A DNA stretch of 64,000 nt from Solimonas terrae (GTDB lineage: Bacteria; Pseudomonadota; Gammaproteobacteria; Nevskiales; Nevskiaceae): positions 248,001 through 312,000 of the forward strand of contig NZ_JAAMOW010000001.1 of the NCBI RefSeq assembly GCF_011067135.1, written 5' to 3'. A program made the position numbers and the translations under genes. Every line of letters starts with the position of its first letter. Position 1 is the first letter of the stretch. The notes under the pieces are model-generated. The model was not told where the DNA came from and ran no database searches. It worked only from the letters and a program-made list of their open reading frames with translations. Shown here in pieces: positions 51,314 through 59,358 of the stretch.

Positions 51314-53137
51314 TCAGGCGGCCGCAGCCAGCTTCGCGCTGCGCAGCTTCTCGCGCAGCGCCTGCGTGGCGGCGACATCGACGGCAAGGTCGTAGTCCTC
51401 GACCGTGCCGGTGAAGACGACGCCATACTTGTCGCGCGCACGCTCGAGGCTGACGAGCTCGTCGAGCACGTCGTCCCTGACCTGTTCCGGATCGCGCTGC
51501 AGCGCCGGACCGAAGCCGCCGCCGCCACCGTGCTGGTAGGCGATCACCGCACCGGCCGGCAGCTGCGCGCGGGCAGTCAGGTCGATCTTGTATTCATTGG
51601 GCGTGCCGACCTCGAAGTGGTTGGCATAGGCACCGGCATCGTCGCCGCCGCACAGGCCGCTGAGCGGATGCGCGGACGACACCATCCAGGCCATCGCGAA
51701 GGTCGGCTCCAGCACCTGCTTGACGTTGAGGCTGCCCGGCAGGCCGCGCCACTGGCCGGCGCCTTCGGCGTCCTTGGTCATCTCGCGATTGACGTTGATG
51801 ATCGGGAAACGGCTTTCCGCGTCCTCGGCTTCCGACAGCAGCAGGTTGCCGAGGCCGACACAGGACGAGCCCCAGCCGTCGATACCCTGCACCGCCGACG
51901 AGTCCATCGAACGCGCGTCGACACCCTGGTCCATCCACATCTGGCCGGTCTTGCTGAAACCGATGACGGCGTTCGGCATGCCGATCTTGTAGACCTGCGG
52001 GGCCGAGCGGTCGGGTGCGACCTGCGACAGGGCAATGCAGACCGCCTCGGTGATCTCGCAGGCCGGATGGAAAGAGCCGAGCGCGGCCGGCTTGTTCGGC
52101 GGCGGATGGGCGATCGTGCCTTCCGGGATGATCATCTCGACGCCGTTGAACATGCCCTCGTTCTTGATGATGCCGGGGTCTACCGACGCGGCGATCTGCG
52201 TCATGATGTAGCTGCGCGTATTGCCGAAGGTGTTCCACACGCCAACCAGGTTCTGGCGATCGTCGGTGCCGGTCAGGTCGACGGTCAGCTGGTCGCCCTT
52301 GACGATGCAGGCTACGTGCACCTTGATGTCCTTGGTGCCGAGCGTGTCGTGATCGATCAGCACGTCGGCCGAGTACGTGCCGTCGCGCCACTTCGCGACT
52401 TCCTCGCGCAGGCGCTTCTCGGTGTGCTCGATGTTGTAGTTGATCGCGGCCTTGACGCGATCGGCGCCCCACTTGCGGATCACGTTCTGCAGCAGGCCGA
52501 CGGCGAGCTGCACGCCGCTGATCATCGCCGCGAGATCGCCGGAGAAGGTCGCGAAGCGGTTGTTGCGCTCGATCATCTTGATGATGTCGCGACGCTTCTC
52601 GCCGCGATGCACGAGCTTGACGCAGGGAATCGCCAGGCCTTCGGTGAAGATGTCGGTCGCTTCCAGCGTGAAGCCGCCCGGGTCCTTGCCGCCGGTGTCA
52701 CCCTGATGCGCCTGCAGCGCCTGGATCAGCACCAGCTCGCCGTGGTCGTCGAACACCGGCGCGTAGACGTTGTAGTCCGGCAGATGGCCGCCGCCGTAAT
52801 CGGGATCGTTGCCGACGAAGACGTCGCCCGGCCCCCAGTCGAAATCCTTGAACATCGCCAGGCCGTAACGCACGGTCAGCTGCGAGACGAAGGTCAGGTG
52901 CGGCGTGCCGATCGAGCAGGCGGCAAGCCGGCCATGCGCGTCGATGATCGCCGCATTGCGCTCGTTCGAAGAGTTGATGATCGGCGACGACGCGGCGCGA
53001 CCGAGATGCGTCGCCGCCTCGAAGCAGACCGTTTCCATCGCGCCGCGGATGATGCTGGCCGTGACCGGATCGACGGATGCCGGCGTCGGCAGCGGATCGC
53101 GCCTGGCGGCGAGCTTCTTGTTCAACTCGAATGACAT
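51314..53137 (-). CDS. Hydantoinase/oxoprolinase subunit B
   Basis: A 607-residue HyuB-type subunit. It has DPVTASIIRGAMETVCFEAA, SSNERNAAIIDAHGRL, GDVFVGNDPDYGGGHLPD and a terminal glycine-rich segment AYQHGGGGGFGPALQRDPEQV, typical of the family. It should form a complex with the A subunit. It is the first gene of the minus-strand operon (HyuB, HyuA, two CoA-transferases), with its start divergent from an AraC gene across a 395-bp control region. Confidence 0.92.
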   Translation of the reverse strand: MSFELNKKLAARRDPLPTPASVDPVTASIIRGAMETVCFEAATHLGRAASSPIINSSNERNAAIIDAHGRLAACSIGTPHLTFVSQLTVRYGLAMFKDFDWGPGDVFVGNDPDYGGGHLPDYNVYAPVFDDHGELVLIQALQAHQGDTGGKDPGGFTLEATDIFTEGLAIPCVKLVHRGEKRRDIIKMIERNNRFATFSGDLAAMISGVQLAVGLLQNVIRKWGADRVKAAINYNIEHTEKRLREEVAKWRDGTYSADVLIDHDTLGTKDIKVHVACIVKGDQLTVDLTGTDDRQNLVGVWNTFGNTRSYIMTQIAASVDPGIIKNEGMFNGVEMIIPEGTIAHPPPNKPAALGSFHPACEITEAVCIALSQVAPDRSAPQVYKIGMPNAVIGFSKTGQMWMDQGVDARSMDSSAVQGIDGWGSSCVGLGNLLLSEAEDAESRFPIINVNREMTKDAEGAGQWRGLPGSLNVKQVLEPTFAMAWMVSSAHPLSGLCGGDDAGAYANHFEVGTPNEYKIDLTARAQLPAGAVIAYQHGGGGGFGPALQRDPEQVRDDVLDELVSLERARDKYGVVFTGTVEDYDLAVDVAATQALREKLRSAKLAAAA

Positions 53138-53532
53138 GTCGGCATCACTCCTGGCATGGAGAGGGTTTCATCCAGCGCACGGCCGGCACGACCGCCCGCG
53201 CTGACGCATGTTCGGCCAATCGGCAAGCGGAATCTCGATAAATCCCGCAAAGCTTTCGACAATCGCTGAGCGCCCGGCGCGCCGGAAAGCGGGCCGTCTC
53301 GAGCCTCGCGGCGCCGGCCGCCGGTGCGCATGCAGGCCGATCCGGGGCCGGCTTGCCCGCTGCGGCCAGCCTGTCAGCAGTGTTGATTATTGTTGCTGCT
53401 GTGCAGCAAAAGCTGCCGCCCCGACGACCCGCTGCGAAACGCCGCGATCCGCGCCCTGACATTTGCCGGCTGCGCCTCTACAATCAATCGCAATTGCCCA
53501 GCTCGGCACAGACCGGCGAGCGAGGAGAGGAC
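53138..53532. other. Divergent control region between hyuB-like and AraC genes
   Basis: No gene is seen in this gap of about 395 bp. It must hold the promoters of both divergent genes. An AT-richer patch near 53380-53415 contains the short inverted pair TTGCTG (53393-53398) and CAGCAA (53404-53409). That is a possible operator, but the match is short. A GAGGAGAGG ribosome site precedes the AraC start. Confidence 0.45.
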
Positions 53533-54600
53533 ATGAGCGACACTTTTTTCTACAGCCTGGAAGGACCGCTCGATTCGCTGCCCGTGGATCGGCAGATGCG
53601 GACCGCGAATTTCAACGGCTTCACGGACCTCGTCCGCAGCCGGGGCGCAGATCCGCGGCGCATTCTCGAACGCCACGACATCGATCCGCGCGCCGTACAG
53701 AACCCGGACTCCTACATCGACTGCAAGGCGCTGGTCGATGTCCTGCAGTACTGCAGCACGTCGTTCAACGACCCGCTGTTCGGCCTGCATCTCGCGCAGT
53801 TCCAGGACCCGGATGTCTATGGCTGCGTCGCGGCACTGTGCCGTGCGGCGTCGACCGTGCGCGAAGCGATCGCCGGCTTCGTCGACTACATGCCGGTGAT
53901 TCATGCGCCGGTGATCATGCTGGAACTGGTCGAAGGTGAAGAGCTGGCCGAGCTGCGCTGGGACGAGCGCACCAATCTCGGCATGAACGACCAGGCCAAC
54001 TACCAGGCGACGCTGCTCAATCTCAAGCTGCTGCGCCTGATCGGCGGTCGCAACTTCCAGCCGCAGTACGTGAACCTGGCGGTCGACACGCGCTCCCGCG
54101 ACATCGGCCTGATCGAAGACCAGTTCGGCTGCAAGCTGAACACGCATGCGTCGTCGAACGCGATCGCGTTTCCGGTCGGCATGCTCAACCAGTCGGTCGC
54201 CACCTCCAACCGCCTGCTGTTCAAATTGCTCAGCGGCTATCTCGATCGCGTCAAGGCGGCGTCGCGGACCACGGTCGTCGAACGCGTCGAGGATTACGTG
54301 CGCGGCGCGCTGTCGCTCGGCAATTGCTCGATCGAACGCTGCGCCAAAAGGCTCGGCACGTCGGTGCGCACCCTGCAGGCCAATCTCAGCGAATCCGGCC
54401 TGCGCTTTTCCGACATCCTCGAGAAGCAGCGCATCGAGCTGGCCAAGGTGCATCTGCAGGAAGGTCGCCTGTCGCTCGACGAACTCGCGATTCTGCTCGG
54501 CTACTCGGAACAGTCGAGCTTCGGCCGCGCGTTCAAGCGCTGGACCGGTTCGACGCCGCAGCGTTACCGCCGCAACCTCGACAGCCCCCGAGCCGCCTGA
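53533..54600 (+). CDS. AraC family regulator with arabinose-binding-like domain
   Basis: A 355-residue AraC protein of the OruR type. The ATG at 53533 follows GAGGAGAGG. The N-terminal domain includes GFTDLVRSRGADPRRILERH and FGLHLAQFQDPDVYGCV. The C-terminal HTH pair is ERCAKRLGTSVRTLQANL and LDELAILLGYSEQSSFGRAF, followed by KRWTGSTPQRYRR. It is divergent from the hydantoinase/CoA-transferase operon and is its most likely regulator. Confidence 0.92.
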   Translation: MSDTFFYSLEGPLDSLPVDRQMRTANFNGFTDLVRSRGADPRRILERHDIDPRAVQNPDSYIDCKALVDVLQYCSTSFNDPLFGLHLAQFQDPDVYGCVAALCRAASTVREAIAGFVDYMPVIHAPVIMLELVEGEELAELRWDERTNLGMNDQANYQATLLNLKLLRLIGGRNFQPQYVNLAVDTRSRDIGLIEDQFGCKLNTHASSNAIAFPVGMLNQSVATSNRLLFKLLSGYLDRVKAASRTTVVERVEDYVRGALSLGNCSIERCAKRLGTSVRTLQANLSESGLRFSDILEKQRIELAKVHLQEGRLSLDELAILLGYSEQSSFGRAFKRWTGSTPQRYRRNLDSPRAA

Positions 54601-54826
54601 GCGCCGCGGCTACGCCGCGAGGCCGGCCCGCCAGCCGTCGGCCGCGGCTGGTCGAACCCCACGCGCTGTATTGGTCTGCCCATGATCGGCGTACTGTCTG
54701 CGCCGGCAATCTGCCGCCCGGCTCCCCGAATGCAGGCGTTCGCCGCGGCCCGGCCTCGATAAGATTCGCGGCAATCAACGATCAGGTCGGCACCAGAGCC
54801 GGCCAGCACGCGAGGAGCGAACGCCA

Positions 54827-55621
54827 ATGGTGGGAAAAACCGAAAAGCCCGTGGTCCTGATCACCGGTGCCAGCGCCGGCATCGGCGAGGCCGTCGCGCT
54901 GCGCTTTGCCGAAGGCGGCTTTCGGATCGTCGCCGTCGCGCGGCGCGCCGAAAAGCTCGCCGAGCTCGCGCAGAAGCTGTCGGCAACGACCGAGGTGGCA
55001 ACGCTCGCGGTCGATGTCACCGCACGCGATGCCAGTCAACGCGCGGTCGACATGGCAATCAAGACCTTCGGCCGGCTGGACTGCCTGGTGAACAATGCCG
55101 GCTCCGGCAAATGGGCGCCGGTGCACGGCACTGACGACGACACCCTCGACGAAGTGATCGAAACCAGCCTGAAGGCGCCGTTCCGCTTCTGCCGCGCCGC
55201 GCTCGGCGTGATGAAGTCCGGCGCCTCGATCATCAATGTCGGCTCGACCTTCGGCCTGGTCGGCGGTCTCGACGGCGGCGCGTATTGCGCGGTCAAGGCC
55301 GGCCTCGTCGGTCTCACGCAGACGCTCGCGGCGCAGTACGGCGCCAGCGGCATCCGTTCGAATCTGGTGGCGCCGGGCGTGATCAAGACCGACATGACCA
55401 GGGACTACTGGGACGCGCCGTTCTTCCAGCGCATCAACCACGAGATGACCCCCTTCCATCGGGAAGGCACGGTGCAGGACGTCGCCAACACGATCTACTT
55501 CCTCGCGTCCGACCAGGGCAGCTACATCAATGGCCAGAGCATCGCGCTCGACGGTGGCTGGACCACGACCAAATACCTCGCGGCCGATGCCTTGATGGCC
55601 GAACGAGTCCCTGCGAAGTAG
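54827..55621 (+). CDS. SDR family oxidoreductase
   Basis: A 264-residue classical SDR with ITGASAGIGEAVALRFAEGG, AVARRAEKLAEL (Arg suggesting NADPH), NNAGSG, the Ser in INVGSTFGL and YCAVK. The C-terminus has QSIALDGGW, usual in beta-ketoacyl reductase-like members. It has a good GGAGCG ribosome site. It stands between the AraC gene and the SWIB gene. A palindrome GGCCGCCC-TA-GGGCGGCC at 55684-55701 follows it and may mark the end of the unit. Confidence 0.9.
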   Translation: MVGKTEKPVVLITGASAGIGEAVALRFAEGGFRIVAVARRAEKLAELAQKLSATTEVATLAVDVTARDASQRAVDMAIKTFGRLDCLVNNAGSGKWAPVHGTDDDTLDEVIETSLKAPFRFCRAALGVMKSGASIINVGSTFGLVGGLDGGAYCAVKAGLVGLTQTLAAQYGASGIRSNLVAPGVIKTDMTRDYWDAPFFQRINHEMTPFHREGTVQDVANTIYFLASDQGSYINGQSIALDGGWTTTKYLAADALMAERVPAK

Positions 55622-55796
55622 GCGGCAGTCACTCGCTGCCGGGCGCTCGCCGGACCTCGCGAGCGACCTTTTCCGGCCGCCGCGGCCGCCCTAGGGCGGC
55701 CCTAGGGAAAAATTTATTCGAAAAATGTTGGCATCCGGTCATCACTTACCGCTACGATACAGCGCCCACCGTGGGCGTTCAGTGTGGAGACTGTTA

Positions 55797-56198
55797 ATGG
55801 CAAAGGCGAGTGCTAAGAAGGCGGCCAAGAAGGCCCCGGCAAAGAAGGCGGCCAAGAAGGCGCCCGTGAAGAAGGTTGCAGCGAAGAAGGCCGCTCCGAA
55901 GAAGGCGGTCAAGAAGGTCGTGAAGAAGGCTGTCAAGAAGAGCGCCCGCAAGCCAAGCGCCGCACTGATGAAGCCGATGACGCCGAGCGCGACGCTCGCG
56001 GAGATCGTGGGGACGAAGGCCATTCCGCGCGGCCAGATCACCAAGAACCTCTGGGCCTACATCAAGAAGCACAATCTGCAGGACCAGAAGAACAAGCGCC
56101 AGATCAATGCCGACGACAAACTGAAGAAGGTTTTCGGCGGCAAGGCCAGCGTGAACATGTTCGAAATGACCAAGCTGGTCAGCAAGCACATCAGCTGA
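55797..56198 (+). CDS. SWIB/MDM2-domain protein with histone H1-like tail
   Basis: A 133-residue protein. Residues 1-57 are a Lys/Ala/Pro tail built from repeats such as AKKAPAKKAAKKAP, like eukaryotic H1 and bacterial Hc1/AlgP-type tails. Residues about 60-132 are a SWIB domain (AEIVGTKAIPRGQITKNLW, YIKKHNLQDQ, INADDKLKKVFG, MFEMTKLVSKHI). The ATG at 55797 has GGAGA upstream. The SWIB fold occurs in chromatin remodelling proteins and in chlamydial topoisomerase-like proteins. It should bind DNA or the nucleoid. A terminator follows directly. Confidence 0.92.
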   Translation: MAKASAKKAAKKAPAKKAAKKAPVKKVAAKKAAPKKAVKKVVKKAVKKSARKPSAALMKPMTPSATLAEIVGTKAIPRGQITKNLWAYIKKHNLQDQKNKRQINADDKLKKVFGGKASVNMFEMTKLVSKHIS

Positions 56199-56213
56199 TA
56201 GCCGGTCCGACGC

Positions 56214-56251
56214 AGCGGCGCAGGCCTTGCGGCCCGCGCCGCTCTTTTTTT
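56214..56251 (+). terminator. Intrinsic terminator after the SWIB gene
   Basis: The arms AGCGGCGC (56214-56221) and GCGCCGCT (56236-56243) are perfectly complementary and are followed by CTTTTTTT. This is a strong rho-independent terminator 15 bp past the SWIB stop, so the gene is probably transcribed on its own. Confidence 0.9.
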
Positions 56252-56297
56252 GCCTGTGTGAAAATCGCCGCCTTTCCAGGTACGCGGGAGCACAGAC

Positions 56298-56672
56298 ATG
56301 CAAGTGACCGGAGCGATCGATTTCACGATCGTGTCGCAGGATGATCAGGAAGTGCGCGGCGAAATGCCGGTGCAGGACGGCATCCTCAATCCCTTCGGCG
56401 TGGCCCATGCCGGCGCCATCCTCTGGTTCGCCGACGTCTGCGCGACCGTGCTCGCCTTCGGCGGCACCCGGATGTCGCCCGGCACCAGCGGCTTTCCGCT
56501 CGCGATCAATCTCAGTGCCGCCTTGCTCGGCAATCAGAAGGACGGCGTGTTCTCGGCGCGCTCGGTGTTCGTCAAACGCGGGCGACAGCTCAGCGTGGTG
56601 CGGACCATCGTCAGCGGCGAAAACGGACGGCTGATCGCCGATGTCACGACCAGCCATGTACCGGCGCGCTGA
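56298..56672 (+). CDS. PaaI-type hot-dog thioesterase
   Basis: A 124-residue hot-dog fold protein of the PaaI/YdiI group. The characteristic segment is ILNPFGVAHAGAILWFADVCA, with the active-site acidic position occupied in WFADV, followed by ISVNLSAA-like LAINLSAALLGNQ. Such enzymes hydrolyse acyl-CoA or hydroxyphenylacetyl-CoA thioesters. It lies between the SWIB terminator and the small basic protein gene on the plus strand, with no obvious pathway partner. Confidence 0.85.
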   Translation: MQVTGAIDFTIVSQDDQEVRGEMPVQDGILNPFGVAHAGAILWFADVCATVLAFGGTRMSPGTSGFPLAINLSAALLGNQKDGVFSARSVFVKRGRQLSVVRTIVSGENGRLIADVTTSHVPAR

Positions 56673-56777
56673 CGCCCTGCCCTCTGCATACGCCGGCAGC
56701 CGGTGCGCGGGATGATCGAAGGGTCGATGCTTGATACATTGCCCGGCCACCCGGCGGGAACGCGCAAGGAGCGATCC

Positions 56778-57086
56778 GTGAACAAGCTGAAGAAAGTGCT
56801 GGCGGCGGTTGTCGAGGCATCGAGCCGGCCGGCCGAGAGTTGGCGCTTCCTGCGTCAGGCCGTCCGCGAACTGCATGTGGTGCTGCAAGGTGTCACCAGC
56901 ATCGTCGCGGATTTCGAAGCGCGGCTCGATCGTCTGGAGAAAGCTGCAACCAGGGCGCCGCAGCCCGGGCCCCGGCCGAAGGCGAAAAAGCCGCGACGCA
57001 CGACGGCCGCCAAAGCGCCGCAAGCGGCGCCCAAAAAGACAGCGCGCAAGAAGACGGCACGCAAGCGCAGCAGCAAGGCACGCTGA
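56778..57086 (+). CDS. Small basic protein with histone-like C-terminal tail
   Basis: A 102-residue protein. The GTG at 56778 has AAGGAG seven bases upstream. Residues 1-55 form an amphipathic helical region (LKKVLAAVVEASSRPAESW, then HVVLQGVTSIVADFEARLDR) of the sort seen in phasin-like or coiled-coil proteins. Residues 60-102 are a Lys/Ala/Arg/Pro tail (KKTARKKTARKRSSKAR). It is flanked by the SWIB and DksA genes, both with similar tails. Nucleic acid or granule binding is likely, but no family is recognised. Confidence 0.72.
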   Translation: MNKLKKVLAAVVEASSRPAESWRFLRQAVRELHVVLQGVTSIVADFEARLDRLEKAATRAPQPGPRPKAKKPRRTTAAKAPQAAPKKTARKKTARKRSSKAR

Positions 57087-57274
57087 ACTCCGCAGCTGTC
57101 GCTCGCGGCGCCAGCGCTGCAGGCTGCGCCCGCACGCAGCCGGCATCGACTGGTCACTTGATCGATCCGCGCGAAAGCGGCTTGCGGCCAGCGTGTCGGC
57201 TGCGCCGCCGGCGGATGTCCGTCACGGGCTTCGCCGGTGCCGCGAATATCGCCCGCGCACGAGGGGAAACATCA

Positions 57275-57303
57275 TTGACCCCACTTGGGCAGCAGTGTAT
57301 AAC
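57275..57303 (+). promoter_or_regulatory. Sigma-70 promoter of the DksA-like gene
   Basis: A -35 box TTGACC (57275-57280) and a -10 box TATAAC (57298-57303) are separated by 17 bp, close to consensus. Transcription would start near 57310, giving a leader of about 30 nt before the ATG at 57342. Confidence 0.8.
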
Positions 57304-57341
57304 GCCCCACCTTGCGTCGCGTCGTGATAGATAAAGAGACG

Positions 57342-58151
57342 ATGAAAGCCAAGAAAGCTCCTGCAAAAAAGCTCGTGAAGTCGAAGCCCGTTGCCAAGCC
57401 TGCTGCCAAGAAAGTGGTCGCGGGCAAGAAGCCTGCGCCGGCCAAGAGCGGCTTGATCAAGAAGCTGCAGAATGCCCTGAAGGGCAAGCCCGCCAAGGCT
57501 GCGCCGGCCGCAAAGAAGAAAACGGCGGCGGCCAAGCCGGCTGCCCGTCCCGCCCCCAAGAAAGTAGCGAAACCGCTCGCTGGAAAAGTCCAAGTGCCAA
57601 ACAAGGGTAAGCCGCAGAAACCTGCGGCCGTCGCAACCGCCGCTACCGCAGCCGTGAAGACCGTCGCCGCAAAAGCTAAACCGGCCGCGGCGCCGAAACC
57701 GGCACGTGCCGCTACCAAGCGCGTCGCGCGTCCGCTGGGCACGCAGCTCAGTGAAGACGACATCCGCGACATGTCCGACGACGAGTACATGGACGATGCG
57801 CAGCTCAACTTCTTCCGCGCGCGCCTGATCCAGATGCGCGAAGAGGTCCTGCAGCGCGAGATGGATGTGAAGGAACGCCTGCATGAGCGCGAAGTGTTCG
57901 CCGATCCGGCCGACCGCGCCACCGCCGAAGAAGAGCACTGGCTCGACCTGCGTCTGCGCGAGCGCGAGTCCCTGCTGCTGAAGAAGATCGACGAAGCGCT
58001 GCGTCGCATCGAGGCCAAGGAATACGGCTACTGCGAAAAGACCGGCGATCCGATCGGCATTCCGCGCCTGCTGGCGCGGCCGACAGCGACCGTCTGCGTC
58101 GACGTCAAAGGCCAGGACGAGCGCGTCGAAGCCCAGTTCCGCGATCGCTGA
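57342..58151 (+). CDS. dksA: DksA/TraR-family RNA polymerase regulator with long Lys/Ala-rich tail
   Basis: A 269-residue DksA-like protein, nearly twice the usual length. Residues 1-130 are a Lys/Ala/Pro-rich tail (KKAPAKKLVKSKPVAKPAAK and similar). The core begins with LSEDDIRDMSDDEYMDDAQL, has a coiled coil with ADPADRATAEEE at its tip, and ends with YCEKTGDPIG and RPTATVC. Of the four zinc Cys of E. coli DksA, only two remain (CxxT and CxxV), as in low-zinc DksA variants. The ATG at 57342 follows a strong promoter. It should bind the RNA polymerase secondary channel and mediate the stringent response. Confidence 0.9.
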   Translation: MKAKKAPAKKLVKSKPVAKPAAKKVVAGKKPAPAKSGLIKKLQNALKGKPAKAAPAAKKKTAAAKPAARPAPKKVAKPLAGKVQVPNKGKPQKPAAVATAATAAVKTVAAKAKPAAAPKPARAATKRVARPLGTQLSEDDIRDMSDDEYMDDAQLNFFRARLIQMREEVLQREMDVKERLHEREVFADPADRATAEEEHWLDLRLRERESLLLKKIDEALRRIEAKEYGYCEKTGDPIGIPRLLARPTATVCVDVKGQDERVEAQFRDR

Positions 58152-58177
58152 AGCTTGTTGCGACCGCGCAAGAAAAT

Positions 58178-58200
58178 GACCCGCCGTCGGCGGGTCTTTT
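58178..58200 (+). terminator. Intrinsic terminator after dksA
   Basis: GACCCGCC (58178-58185), the loop GTC and GGCGGGTC (58189-58196) make a perfect 8-bp hairpin followed by TTTT. It lies 27 bp past the dksA stop. Confidence 0.92.
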
Positions 58201-58227
58201 CATTGGCCGCGGCAAAACGCCGGCTGC

Positions 58228-58406
58228 CTAGGGCCTGTCAACGCGATGGCAATCGCTGCGGCGGAGGTCGTTTTGGCGCAGGGCAAGGCGCCAGCCGCGC
58301 CGCCTGGTCGCGCCAGGCAAGCGGCTGGCAACGCCGCCCCGCGCCAAAACGTCCCCGCCCCATTCGGGTTGCGCCAGCAATCGTCCATGGCGTTGACAGG
58401 CCCTAG
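58228..58406. repeat. MITE-like 179-bp inverted-repeat element
   Basis: The ends CTAGGGCCTGTCAACGC (58228-58244) and GCGTTGACAGGCCCTAG (58390-58406) are perfect 17-bp inverted repeats. Imperfect complementarity continues inward (GTTTTGGCGC against GCGCCAAAAC). The interior is GC-rich and non-coding. The right end overlaps the lexA stop codon. Size and structure suggest a small non-autonomous mobile element or a large folded extragenic palindrome. Confidence 0.85.
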
Positions 58407-59053
58407 CCGGGCGCACCCGGCCGGAACAGCCCGACCATGATGCCGGCGATGCGAAAGCCCGGCAGTTCCTGTTCGTCGGCGTCACGTTTCAGATCGATCA
58501 CCAGCGGCTCGTAGCGTGGATTCTCCGGCAGCAGGCTCACTTCGGAACCGCGCCGGCGATAGCGCTTGAGGGTGATGCTCTCCTCGCCGGTGCGGCGATC
58601 GAGCAGGCAGGCGGCAATGATGTCGCCGTTGCGCGCTTCGGCCTGATGATGAATGCCGACCAGATCGCCCTTGAGAATGCCGGCCTCGATCATCGAGTCG
58701 CCGTCGACGCGATGCAGGAAATCCGCGCGCGGCCGGAACAGATCGGGATCGATGCGCAGCCATTCCTGCGCGTTCTCCGGCGCCGTGATCGGCGCACCGG
58801 CGGCGATGTTGCCGAACAGCGGCAGTTCGAACTGTCGCGGCGCCGAATCCTTCAGCAGACGGATGCCACGCGCGTCGTTCGCCGACAGTTCGATCTCGCC
58901 CTTGCGCGCCAGTGCCAGCAGATGTTCGCGCGCCGCGTTGCGGTTGAAGCGGAAGTGTTCGGCAAGATCACCATGCGAAGGCGGAAAGCCGCGCTCGCGT
59001 ATCCACTCCTGGATGAAGCTGAGAATTTCGAGCTGTCTGGATGTCAGTGACAT
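58403..59053 (-). CDS. lexA: LexA repressor
   Basis: A 216-residue SOS repressor. The ATG at 59053 gives MSLTSRQLEILSFIQEWIRE, the winged-helix domain, with FPPSHGDLAEHFRFNRNAA as the recognition region. The self-cleavage site is Ala85-Gly86 (NIAAGAP), with catalytic Ser120 in DGDSMIEAGI and Lys163 in ITLKRYRR, nearly the E. coli numbering. An 18-bp perfect palindrome matching CTGT-N8-ACAG lies 28 bp upstream, so it should be autoregulated and derepressed by DNA damage. Its stop codon is formed by the end of the adjacent inverted-repeat element. Confidence 0.96.
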   Translation of the reverse strand: MSLTSRQLEILSFIQEWIRERGFPPSHGDLAEHFRFNRNAAREHLLALARKGEIELSANDARGIRLLKDSAPRQFELPLFGNIAAGAPITAPENAQEWLRIDPDLFRPRADFLHRVDGDSMIEAGILKGDLVGIHHQAEARNGDIIAACLLDRRTGEESITLKRYRRRGSEVSLLPENPRYEPLVIDLKRDADEQELPGFRIAGIMVGLFRPGAPG

Positions 59054-59080
59054 GGCTTGCAATGATCCTCGGGTTCGATT

Positions 59081-59098
59081 ACTGTGCAATTGCACAGT
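59081..59098. promoter_or_regulatory. LexA (SOS) box between lexA and a divergent small gene
   Basis: ACTGTGCAATTGCACAGT is a perfect 18-bp palindrome and fits the E. coli-type operator CTGT-N8-ACAG. It lies 28 bp from the lexA start and 21 bp from the start of the divergent small membrane protein gene, so one operator can control both. Confidence 0.88.
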
Positions 59099-59118
59099 CC
59101 TGAGCGAGTGAACAGTAT

Positions 59119-59358
59119 ATGAGCCCGACAAGAACCGCAAGCAAGCGCAGCAAGACCGGCAGCTCCCGCCGTGGCGGTCGCAGCGTGAAAATGGCCGTCG
59201 ACACCCGCTACGCGCAGGCGCGGCGCCGCGAACTCGCGGTGGCGCAACGCCACGACTGGCATGACTGGCTGATTCCGTCCGGCGTCGTCGGATTCCTCGC
59301 GACGATCACGGCCTATCATCACGGCGTCCTGTTCGGCATCGTCCACAGCTGGCTCTGA
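59119..59358 (+). CDS. Small basic membrane protein, probable SOS gene
   Basis: A 79-residue protein. Residues 1-42 are very basic (RTASKRSKTGSSRRGGRSVK). Residues about 52-77 form a single hydrophobic segment (LIPSGVVGFLATITAYHHG), followed by HSWL. It would be anchored in the inner membrane with the basic part in the cytoplasm. It begins 21 bp from a perfect LexA box shared with lexA. Small membrane proteins under LexA control in other bacteria often block cell division (YneA, SidA and similar), but there is no sequence match that proves this. Confidence 0.7.
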   Translation: MSPTRTASKRSKTGSSRRGGRSVKMAVDTRYAQARRRELAVAQRHDWHDWLIPSGVVGFLATITAYHHGVLFGIVHSWL

